Below are positions 32,576-39,858 of a DNA stretch of 64,000 nt, piece by piece; the first letter of the stretch is position 1; the number at the start of each line of letters is the position of its first letter. The stretch lies in contig NZ_JOEM01000017.1 in NCBI RefSeq assembly GCF_000718135.1, positions 62,001 through 126,000 of the forward strand, given 5' to 3'. Position numbers and translations under genes: made by a program. Origin of the DNA: Streptomyces cyaneofuscatus (GTDB taxonomy: Bacteria; Actinomycetota; Actinomycetes; Streptomycetales; Streptomycetaceae). A model generated the notes under the pieces. The model was not told the origin of the DNA. It ran no database searches and was given only the letters and a program-made list of their open reading frames with translations.

Positions 32576-35214
32576 CGATGCGCAGGACCGACCTACTGGA
32601 CCTCCATGAGGCCGACGCGACGCAGCTGGCCCTCGTCGGCGGCAAGGGAGCCCAGCTGGGCGCGCTGTCCCGGATCGACGGCATCCGCGTGCCGGACGGC
32701 TTCTGCGTGACGACGGACGCCTTCCGGCGGGTGGTGGCGCGGGTACCGTCCTTCGACGACCGGGTCGAGAGGTTGTCGCGCTCGGACCCGGACGACCGGG
32801 AGGCGCTCCGCACGCTCAGCGCGGACATCCGCCGGGCCGTCGAGGAGACCGCGATCCCCGGCGACCTCGCGACGGAGATCACCGGCGCGCTCGCCCGGCT
32901 CGGAGAGGGGACCGCCGTCGCCGTCCGGTCCAGCGCGACGGCGGAGGACCTGCCGACGGCCTCCTTCGCCGGCCAGCAGGACACCTATCTGAACGTCGTC
33001 GGGCCGGCCGAGGTCCTCCGGCACGTCAGCCGGTGCTGGGCCTCGCTGTTCACCGAGCGGGCCGTCGCCTACCGCCGGCGGAACGGCATCGACCACCGCG
33101 CGGTCCAGATGGCCGTGGTCGTCCAGCGGATGGTCTTCCCCGAAGCGGCCGGCGTCCTGTTCACGGCCGACCCGCTCACGGGCAACCGGCGGACCGCCAC
33201 CGTGGACGCCGGCTTCGGCCTCGGTGAGGCCCTGGTCTCCGGGCTGGTGAACCCGGACGTGTTCACCGTGCGGGACGGCGCAGTCATCGCCCGGGCGATC
33301 GCCGCCAAGCAGCGCGCCGTGCATGCCCTGCCGGGCGGCGGTACGCAAGAGGTGGAGGTCGACCCGCAGCGGCAGGAGCGCCCCGCGCTGACGGATGCGC
33401 AGGTGCTACGGCTCGTGGAGCTCGGGCGGCGGATCGAGGCGCACTTCGGCCGTCCGCAGGACATCGAATGGTGCCTGGCCGACGACGGCTTCCGGATCGT
33501 CCAGAGCCGGCCGATCACGACGGTGTACCCCATCCCCGACGCCGGTGACCAGGAGCGTCACATCTATGTCTCCGTCGGCCATCAGCAGATGATGACCGAC
33601 GCCATGAAGCCGCTGGGTCTCTCCCTGTGGCAGCGGACGGCCCTGGTGCCGATGCACGAGGCCGGCGGACGGCTGTTCGTCGACGTCACGCCCCGACTGG
33701 CATCGCCCGCCTCTCGCGCTGCCCTCCTGGACCTGGTGGGAAGAGGCGATCCGCTGGTCAGGGACGCTCTGGAGACCGTCCTCGACCGGGACGATCCCGT
33801 CCCCCCGCTCCCGGACACGGGCCTCGCGGAGCCACCGGCCGGGGGAGCGTCCGGGCCACCGGCCGCCGGTGCGTCCGTGCCGTCGGCCGGGGCCGATCCG
33901 GCGATCGTCCCGGAGCTGATCGAGCGTAGCCGGGCGTCCGTCGCCGCCCTGGAGCGCGACCTCCGGACGAGGAGCGGACCGGCCCTGTTCGACTTCCTCC
34001 TTGAGGCCTTCGAGGAGCACAAACGGGTTCTCGGCGATCCACTGAGCATGCGGGCGATCACGGCGGGCATGGAGGCCACTTGGTGGCTCAACGACCAGCT
34101 GGGGGAGTGGCTGGGTGAGAAGAACGCGGCCGACACGCTCACGCTCTCCGCCCCCGGCAACATCACGTCGGAGATGGGGCTGGACCTGCTCGACGTGGCG
34201 GACGTGATCCGCCCGCACCCCGAGGTGGTGGCGTTCCTCAAGGGCGTCGAGAAGGGCACGGAGGACGAGGGCTTCCTGGACGAGCTGGCGAAGCTGCCCG
34301 GCGGCACCGAGGCGCGGGAGGCGATCGACGCCTACCTCGACCGGTACGGCATGCGCTGCGTGGGCGAGATCGACATCACCAGGCCGCGCTGGCGTGAACG
34401 CCCCACCACGCTCGTCCCCCTGATCCTCGACAACGTCAGGAACTTCGGGCCGGGCGCCGCCGCGCACCGCTTCGCGCAGGGCCGGGCGAAGGCACGGCAG
34501 AAGGAGCAGGACGTACTGTCGCGCCTGCGGGCCCTGCCGGACGGTGACCGCCGGGCCGAGGCGGCCAAGCGGATGATCGACCAGGTCAGGGCTTTCGCCG
34601 GCTACCGGGAGTACCCGAAGTACGGCATCGTCAGCCGCTCCTTCCTCTACAAGCAGGCCCTTCTGGAGGAGGCCGGGCGGCTCGTCCAGGCCGATGTGCT
34701 GTCCGAGAGGGAGGACATCTTCTACCTCACGTTCCCGGAGCTCCACGACGTCGTGCGCTCGCAGCAGGCGGACGACCGGCTCATCCGGCGGCGTAAGGAC
34801 GCGTTCCGGTCGTACGAGACGCTCACCCCGCCCCGGGTGCTCACATCGGACGGCGAGGCCCTGACCGGGGCCTACCGGCGGGAGGACGTACCGGCCGGGG
34901 CCCTGGCCGGTCTCGCCGTCTCCACCGGGACCGTCGAGGGAACGGCCCGCGTCGTCCTGGACCTGGCGGACGCCGACCTCGGAGCGGACGACATCCTGGT
35001 CACGCGCTTCACCGACCCCAGCTGGTCGCCGCTGTTCGTCGGCGTCGCGGGCCTGGTCACGGAGGTGGGCGGCCTGATGACCCACGGCGCGGTGATCGCC
35101 CGGGAGTACGGACTGCCCGCCGTCGTCGGCGTGGAGGGGGCCACCCGGCTGATCCGGGACGGGCAGCGGATCCGCGTGCACGGGACCGACGGGTACGTCG
35201 AGCTCCTGCCCTGA
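32572..35214 (+). CDS. rph: Rifampin phosphotransferase
   Basis: Inactivates rifamycins by transferring the beta-phosphate of ATP to the ansa chain (releasing AMP and Pi) via a phospho-His. ATP-binding domain at the N-terminus (KGAQLGALSRIDGIRVPDGFCVT; SSATAEDLPTASFAGQQDTYLNV; ADPLTGNRRTATVDAGFGLGEALVSG). The rifamycin-binding domain starts at IYVSVGHQQMMTDAMKPLGLSLWQ, diagnostic for Rph rather than PEP synthase. The swivelling His domain ends the protein: GGLMTHGAVIAREYGLPAVVG with catalytic His838. 880 residues; a Pro/Ala/Gly-rich insert (~420-440) makes it slightly longer than usual. ATG 32572 follows ggaggaaacagga. The RAE upstream implies rifamycin induction. Confidence 0.94.
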   Translation: MTMRRTDLLDLHEADATQLALVGGKGAQLGALSRIDGIRVPDGFCVTTDAFRRVVARVPSFDDRVERLSRSDPDDREALRTLSADIRRAVEETAIPGDLATEITGALARLGEGTAVAVRSSATAEDLPTASFAGQQDTYLNVVGPAEVLRHVSRCWASLFTERAVAYRRRNGIDHRAVQMAVVVQRMVFPEAAGVLFTADPLTGNRRTATVDAGFGLGEALVSGLVNPDVFTVRDGAVIARAIAAKQRAVHALPGGGTQEVEVDPQRQERPALTDAQVLRLVELGRRIEAHFGRPQDIEWCLADDGFRIVQSRPITTVYPIPDAGDQERHIYVSVGHQQMMTDAMKPLGLSLWQRTALVPMHEAGGRLFVDVTPRLASPASRAALLDLVGRGDPLVRDALETVLDRDDPVPPLPDTGLAEPPAGGASGPPAAGASVPSAGADPAIVPELIERSRASVAALERDLRTRSGPALFDFLLEAFEEHKRVLGDPLSMRAITAGMEATWWLNDQLGEWLGEKNAADTLTLSAPGNITSEMGLDLLDVADVIRPHPEVVAFLKGVEKGTEDEGFLDELAKLPGGTEAREAIDAYLDRYGMRCVGEIDITRPRWRERPTTLVPLILDNVRNFGPGAAAHRFAQGRAKARQKEQDVLSRLRALPDGDRRAEAAKRMIDQVRAFAGYREYPKYGIVSRSFLYKQALLEEAGRLVQADVLSEREDIFYLTFPELHDVVRSQQADDRLIRRRKDAFRSYETLTPPRVLTSDGEALTGAYRREDVPAGALAGLAVSTGTVEGTARVVLDLADADLGADDILVTRFTDPSWSPLFVGVAGLVTEVGGLMTHGAVIAREYGLPAVVGVEGATRLIRDGQRIRVHGTDGYVELLP

Positions 35215-35246
35215 CCGCACCGATGACCGCACACCCGGCCGCACCC

Positions 35247-35278
35247 CTGACCGCAACCCTTCACCGGTGGGCGGTCAG
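35247..35278. terminator. Hairpin between rph and the convergent PRC-barrel gene
   Basis: Arms ctgaccgc and gcggtcag with a 16-base loop, in the 68-base gap between two convergent genes. The gap also contains three copies of tgaccgca. A bidirectional terminator is plausible. Confidence 0.45.
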
Positions 35279-35282
35279 TCCG

Positions 35283-35639
35283 TCAGCGGCGGGCCAGAAC
35301 CCGTACGCCGTCGGCCGGCGGCAGGTACTCCAGACCGAAGTAGGCGAAGAGCGCCGGCTCGTCCTCGGCGGGCAGGACGTCGTCCGTCCCGATCGACGGG
35401 CCGTCCTTCACCTTGGCCTTGGCGTGGGCGACCCTCACGTAGTCCGGGCCGACGACGGTCCCCGCCAGCGGCACGAAGACCAGCCGGTGACGGGTCGGCA
35501 GGCCCACGATCACGGTGGCGAACGCCGGCTGGTCCGTCCCCGTGTCGACGTAGACGGACTCCAGGGACCCGATCCTGCGCCCGTCGGGGTCGACGACGTC
35601 ACGCGTACGCCACTCACGGATGTCTGCGCTCTCGATCAC
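35283..35639 (-). CDS. PRC-barrel domain protein
   Basis: 118 residues. GTG 35639 is set by GAGGAG 7 bases upstream; the longer frame to 35774 lacks such a site. The sequence ESADIREWRTRDVVDPDGRRIGSLESVYVDTGTDQPAFATVIVG is the typical PRC-barrel beta structure, and the family is common in actinomycetes as small soluble proteins with adaptor or RNA/stress-linked roles. Nothing shows a partner here. Confidence 0.88.
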   Translation of the reverse strand: MIESADIREWRTRDVVDPDGRRIGSLESVYVDTGTDQPAFATVIVGLPTRHRLVFVPLAGTVVGPDYVRVAHAKAKVKDGPSIGTDDVLPAEDEPALFAYFGLEYLPPADGVRVLARR

Positions 35640-35786
35640 GGTGGAACTCCTCGGGGTCGGCCAGGTCGTACGTGGCGGTCTCGGCGGGTCGGCCGGGTGA
35701 CCGCCCACGCTGGGGCGGCCACCCGGCTCCCCTCTCACCTGCCCCGCAACCTCCGCCGTCAGCGCGCCCGGCACCGGTGGATTCGC

Positions 35787-36566
35787 TCAGGCCCCCGCGG
35801 CGCCCGGCACCCGCCCCTCGGGAAGGAACAGCACCGAGTTGATGTACCGGGTGCGCCGCGGCACGAACGCCCTTCGCAGCAGACCTTGATGGACGAGGTG
35901 TTCCGTCCGCGCCTGGTGGGCCGGCAGGTCGAAGCCGGTCAGGGGGACCCAGCGGCGTCCGGCCAGGACCCACCCCGCGTACCCCTGATCGGTGAGCAGC
36001 GTGACCGCCGGAGCGATCGGGCCGAGCCTGCTCTCCAGCTCGACGAGGAGCGCCGGACGGTCCCGCCGCAGCAGCTCCGCCGCACCCCCCAGAGCGGCCA
36101 CCTCCGCACCGTCGACGTCCATCTTCACGAAGCCCACGCCTTCCAGGCCGAGGCTGTCGATGGTGAGGGACTCCACCTCGACGCAGTGCGCGTGGATGTC
36201 ACGGCGCTCCAGCGAGGAGACCCCGCGGTCGCCGTCGTCGCCCTCCGGCAGCCAGAGCCGGACCGTGGAGCCGTCCCGGTCCGTCGCCGCACCCTGCACC
36301 ACCCGGACGTTCGACGGCAGCGTACGGCGCAGATGTGCGGCCAGATGCGGTACGGGCTCGACGGTGACGACCTGGTCGCAGCGCCGGGCGAGCCGCCGCG
36401 ACCAGGGCCCGTACCAGCCGCCGATGTCCACGGCGGTGGAGCCGGGCGGGCAGAAGTCGGCGAGCCGGCGCAGCTCCGGTTCGAAGCGCGGGTAGAGGGC
36501 GACGGCGGCGGAGCCGACCAGGCCGGTGGGCAGCCGGGACGCCACCGCCGCCGCGAACGTCGTCAT
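35787..36566 (-). CDS. FkbM family methyltransferase
   Basis: 259 residues, SAM-dependent O-methyltransferase type. SAM motif I is STAVDIGGWYGPWSRRLA and the FkbM hallmark is VGFVKMDVDGAEVAALGGAAELL followed by RPALLVELE. ATG 36566 overlaps the Trm112-like stop (ATGA). Last gene of the long envelope-locus operon running leftward. FkbM relatives methylate sugars and polyketides; in this context a glycan is the likely acceptor (inference). Confidence 0.9.
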   Translation of the reverse strand: MTTFAAAVASRLPTGLVGSAAVALYPRFEPELRRLADFCPPGSTAVDIGGWYGPWSRRLARRCDQVVTVEPVPHLAAHLRRTLPSNVRVVQGAATDRDGSTVRLWLPEGDDGDRGVSSLERRDIHAHCVEVESLTIDSLGLEGVGFVKMDVDGAEVAALGGAAELLRRDRPALLVELESRLGPIAPAVTLLTDQGYAGWVLAGRRWVPLTGFDLPAHQARTEHLVHQGLLRRAFVPRRTRYINSVLFLPEGRVPGAAGA

Positions 36567-36781
36567 GCGGCCGAGGCTTTCAGGTGCGCCAGGTATCTCT
36601 CATGGGCGTCGGCGTCGACCTTGCGGCCCGAGGAGGGCAGCAGCTGCGGGATGCCGTCCAGGATGGGGTAACTCAGGCGCAGCCGGGGGTTGTAGAGCGC
36701 CTCCTCATCGGTCAGCAGGGCCAGCGGGCCTTTGTCGAGCGGGCAGACCAGGATGGCGAGCAGGGGATCGTCGGGGTTCAT
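36563..36781 (-). CDS. Trm112-like small protein
   Basis: 72 residues: LLAILVCPLDKGPLALL...PRLRLSYPILDGIPQLLP is the bacterial Trm112 (YcaR-like) fold. Eukaryotic Trm112 is a stabilising partner of methyltransferases, and here the gene overlaps an FkbM methyltransferase and lies three genes from another methyltransferase. Only one Cys remains, so it probably has no zinc. The start ATG 36781 is the last of three in-frame ATGs, each preceded by GAGGGAG, created by a 30-base tandem repeat; upstream starts at 36811 and 36841 would add 10 or 20 residues. Confidence 0.85.
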   Translation of the reverse strand: MNPDDPLLAILVCPLDKGPLALLTDEEALYNPRLRLSYPILDGIPQLLPSSGRKVDADAHERYLAHLKASAA

Positions 36782-36864
36782 GGAGACTCCCTCGGTGGTG
36801 GGGAGGTTCATGGGGACTCCCTCGGTGGTGGGGAGGTTCATGGGGACTCCCTCGGTGGTGGGGA
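36781..36864. repeat. Triplicated ribosome-binding-site/start-codon module
   Basis: A 30-base unit (plus strand tggggactccctcggtggtg...) is repeated at 36781-36810, 36811-36840 and, 24 bases, 36841-36864. Read on the minus strand each unit is ...GAGGGAGTCCCCATG, i.e. a ribosome-binding site and ATG in the same reading frame as the Trm112-like gene, encoding MNLPTTEGVP per unit. Confidence 0.9.
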
Positions 36865-36897
36865 CGGGACGGGAGGGCACAGGGCCGGTGGACGGGG

Positions 36898-37794
36898 TCA
36901 GGACGGGGCCGCCGCGGCAGGAGGGTCATGGCGGGGCATGGCCAGCAGGACGGTGAGGGCCAGCGCGGTGCCGGCCAGCCGCAGGGTCAGCAGCAGCGGA
37001 TCGTCGGGGAGGGACTCCCCGAAGGCGATGCTCCCGAGGACCGCGGTGAACACGCAGGTCACCGTGGTGCACACGGGCACGATGAGGGAGGCCCGGCAGC
37101 GCTGCAGCGCCGTCTGGGACATGATGAGCCCGGCCACGGCGGTGAAGAGCAGCAGATACGGGTAGGGCGAGCCGAACAGCGAACGGGCGGCCTCCCCGAG
37201 GTCGGTGGTGGTCAGCCGGCTGGAGGTGCCCTTCACCGCCAGGGAGCTGACGCCGTACAGCAGCCCGACCGCCACCCCGTAGCCGATACCGCTGGTCGGC
37301 ACCCGGTGGCGCTGGTTCGCCCGGCTCTCCACCCGTACGTAGAGCCAGACGCCCGCCGCCAGCGCCGGGACGCAGACCATCAGCACCAGCATCCACGGGG
37401 CACCGGAGCTCACCTGGTCCTCGCCCTCGCGCACCGAGGCGACGACCATCAGCAGCGCCACCAGGACACCGCCGAGGGCGTACCGTTCGCGCCCGGTCGA
37501 CTCCTCGCCGAGGACGGCCGAGGAGAGCAGGAGCAGCAGCACCAGACCGGAGACGAAGATGCCCTGCGCCGCCGCGATCGGCAGCGCCCGGTAGACGATC
37601 AGCTGGGCCGCGAAACCGGCCGCCAGCGACAGCGCGCCCAGCATCCACAGCGGGCTGGTGAGCAGGACGAGGACCAGGCGCATCGGCTTGCCCGCGGAGA
37701 GCGCGGGCAGATTGCCCAGGGCCCGCTTCTCCACCACGAACCCCACGCTGTACAGCAGGTTGGCCACCAGCGCGGCCCCCACACCCCACCACAT
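36898..37794 (-). CDS. DMT/EamA-like multi-span membrane protein
   Basis: 298 residues with about ten hydrophobic helices: GVGAALVANLLYSVGFVVEKRAL at the start, PLWMLGALSLAAGFAAQLIVYRALPIAAAQGIFVSGLVLLLLLSSAVLGE in the middle, and a repeat-like second half. This is the architecture of drug/metabolite transporters and NIPA-like proteins. ATG 37794 lies 4 bases after the methyltransferase stop. In this operon it could export or flip a lipid-linked glycan precursor, but nothing proves substrate. Confidence 0.85.
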   Translation of the reverse strand: MWWGVGAALVANLLYSVGFVVEKRALGNLPALSAGKPMRLVLVLLTSPLWMLGALSLAAGFAAQLIVYRALPIAAAQGIFVSGLVLLLLLSSAVLGEESTGRERYALGGVLVALLMVVASVREGEDQVSSGAPWMLVLMVCVPALAAGVWLYVRVESRANQRHRVPTSGIGYGVAVGLLYGVSSLAVKGTSSRLTTTDLGEAARSLFGSPYPYLLLFTAVAGLIMSQTALQRCRASLIVPVCTTVTCVFTAVLGSIAFGESLPDDPLLLTLRLAGTALALTVLLAMPRHDPPAAAAPS

Positions 37795-37798
37795 CGCT

Positions 37799-38560
37799 CT
37801 ATCGCCGCCGCGCGTGGGCCAGCAGGATGGACGCCGCCCCCGGCACCGCGCACGCGGCCCGGTCCACCAGCCGCAGCGGACGCGGCACCCCGTGGAAGGG
37901 GGCGCCCGTGATCTTCACGTCCTCGAAGCCGGAGGCCGTCAGGAAGGAGCGCAGCGCCCGGGCGGTGTAGAGCCGCAGATGGCCCACCACCTCCGAGCCG
38001 GGGCGGCCGTGGATCCCGCGCAGACTGACCTCGGAGAACACCGGCTGCACCCCGGCCAGCAGCAGCGCCCGGTTGTACCAGGCGGCCAGGTTCGGGGTGG
38101 ACAGCATCAGGTGGCCGCCCGGCTTCAGGATCCGCCGCAGCTCGTCCAGCGCCTGGTCCGGGTCGACGAGGTGCTCCAGGATCTCGCTGAACAGCACCGC
38201 GTCCGCGCATCCGTCGGCGAGCGGCAGCCCGCCGTGCTCCAGCTCGCCCCGGACCACCGAACCCATCCGGGGACGGGCCCGGCGCAGCGCGTCCTGCGAC
38301 CAGTCGACACCGATCAGCCGGTGGCCGGTGAGGATCGGCGCGGCGGTGGCGGCGGCCGTCCCGTCGCCGCATCCGACGTCCACGATGACCTGGCCGGTCC
38401 GCCCGCGCAGGGCGTCGGCCAGCAGTCGCGCCTGGCGCCGGCTGCGTCCGTCGCCGGACGCCACGGGGACGGCCGGGTTCTCGTAGAAGTCCCGCAGCCC
38501 GGGCGGGGGAGCGGAGACAGGGTTGTCAGCCCCCAGCGGGAGGGGCGCGGTGCCGGTCAC
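37799..38560 (-). CDS. Class I SAM-dependent methyltransferase
   Basis: 253 residues. Motif I VIVDVGCGDGTAA (58-70), motif II GVDWSQDALRRARPRMGS, and ADAVLFSEILEHLVDPDQALDELRRILKPGGHLMLSTPN. GTG 38560 overlaps the acyltransferase stop (GTGA). The longer frame to 38818 is antisense to that gene. Likely modifies a sugar or lipid in the envelope-glycan pathway (inference). Confidence 0.9.
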   Translation of the reverse strand: MTGTAPLPLGADNPVSAPPPGLRDFYENPAVPVASGDGRSRRQARLLADALRGRTGQVIVDVGCGDGTAAATAAPILTGHRLIGVDWSQDALRRARPRMGSVVRGELEHGGLPLADGCADAVLFSEILEHLVDPDQALDELRRILKPGGHLMLSTPNLAAWYNRALLLAGVQPVFSEVSLRGIHGRPGSEVVGHLRLYTARALRSFLTASGFEDVKITGAPFHGVPRPLRLVDRAACAVPGAASILLAHARRR

Positions 38561-39858
38561 GGTGCCTCCGGGGATGTCGCGGCCAGATGACGGGTGAACA
38601 GGCCGAGCAGCGCCTCGCCGTCCGCGTCCCCCAGCAGGGTCCGCGACCAGCGCAGGGCCAGGTGCAGCCGGCCGTTCGTGGACGCGGTGGTGAACGTCAG
38701 CCCCCTGGGCATCCGGGCGGGCGCGGAGATCCACAGGGCGCGGGAGCTCCCCGCGTCGCCGAAGTCCAGCGGGTACGGGATCCGGCCGACGTTGCTGAGC
38801 AGCGTCGTCGAGGTCCACGGCCCCGCCAGCACCCGCAGCCCCCGGGTGTACGCCGCACGCACGGCGACCGGCAGCAGCGGGGTGGTCAACAGAGAGGTGG
38901 AGCGGCCCAGTTGCGGACGCGGCTGCCCCTTGAGGGCGCGGGTCCGCTCGGCGGTCAGGCGCAGCAGCCCGGCGATGTCCCGGCCCGCCGCCACCTCCGC
39001 CGCGTCGAAGCCGACCTCGACCAGCCGGGTGCCGTTGCCGATCGGCATCTCAGGACCCCGGGTGCGGTCGTCGACCGGCATGGTGATCCGCAGGGGCCGC
39101 TCGGCCGCCCCCTGCCGCCGGTTCCAGTCGGCCACTGTCAGGGCGGTCGCCACCATCAGCTGGTCGTTCACCGTGTACGGCGCGCCCGACTCCCGCCGGG
39201 GCACCGGCAGTTCGGCGAGCAGTTGCCCGTTGCCCGGCACCTTCCCCGGGGTGCCCGCCGCCACCCGGGCCGGCCGGGTGAGGGCGGAAGGACCGGAGTG
39301 CCGGGGCAGGGGTGCGGCGGCCGGGCGGGCCGGCGCGGACGGCGGGGGAAGGGGCCGTCCGCTGTAGATCTCGGCGGCCGTCGCCGCCAGCCGCAGACAG
39401 GCGGGCCCGTCGAGCGCGGTGTGGTGCACGGTGAACACCAGCACACACCCCTCCCGGTCCGGCTCCTCGACCACCTCGACCCGCAGCGGAGGCGAGAGGG
39501 TGAGCGGCGGGGCGACGGCGAGGGACGCCGCCCGCGCCCGGTCGAGCGCCCCGGGCGCGGGCGGCAGGAAGGTGACCGGGTCCCGGTCGGGACCGTCCGT
39601 CAGCTCCCACTCGTACCGCCGCGCGAGCGGGCCGCGCGGCCGCTCCCGCATCAGCGCCCGCGGGAACCGCGCCAGCGACGCGGTGAAGGCGGCGCGCAGC
39701 CGGTCCTCGTCCAAACGGCCGGGCAGATGGACCTCGATGTGGATCGTGCTCGGCTCGGCGTCCTGCGCGCAGTGCCGGTCCACCTCGTCGACGACGGGGA
39801 ACGGTACCCGGGGCAGCCGCCCGGCCGCGTACGGCCGGGCGGGATGCGTGGCGGTCAT
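38557..39858 (-). CDS. Condensation-domain acyltransferase (PapA/wax-ester-synthase-like)
   Basis: 433 residues. The condensation-fold motif HHxxxDG is present as HHTALDG at 145-151. The C-terminal half has the latch region (DDRTRGPEMPIGNGTRLVEVGF, TTLLSNVGRIPYPLDF). Such enzymes esterify hydroxyls using acyl-CoA or carrier-bound acyl groups; PapA proteins in mycobacteria acylate cell-wall lipids. It is translated from ATG 39858, overlapping the AftD-like stop (ATGA), so an acyl modification of the same glycan is plausible (inference). Confidence 0.85.
   Translation of the reverse strand: MTATHPARPYAAGRLPRVPFPVVDEVDRHCAQDAEPSTIHIEVHLPGRLDEDRLRAAFTASLARFPRALMRERPRGPLARRYEWELTDGPDRDPVTFLPPAPGALDRARAASLAVAPPLTLSPPLRVEVVEEPDREGCVLVFTVHHTALDGPACLRLAATAAEIYSGRPLPPPSAPARPAAAPLPRHSGPSALTRPARVAAGTPGKVPGNGQLLAELPVPRRESGAPYTVNDQLMVATALTVADWNRRQGAAERPLRITMPVDDRTRGPEMPIGNGTRLVEVGFDAAEVAAGRDIAGLLRLTAERTRALKGQPRPQLGRSTSLLTTPLLPVAVRAAYTRGLRVLAGPWTSTTLLSNVGRIPYPLDFGDAGSSRALWISAPARMPRGLTFTTASTNGRLHLALRWSRTLLGDADGEALLGLFTRHLAATSPEAP

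Noticed and set aside
32572..35214. Phosphoenolpyruvate synthase
   Set aside because: The domain order ATP-grasp, middle domain, His domain with YVSVGHQQMMTDAMKPLG and THGAVIAREYGL fits rifampin phosphotransferase, and the RAE supports this.
36781..36864. CRISPR array
   Set aside because: The 30-base repeats are directly adjacent with no spacers and contain a ribosome-binding site and start codon each; no cas gene is present.
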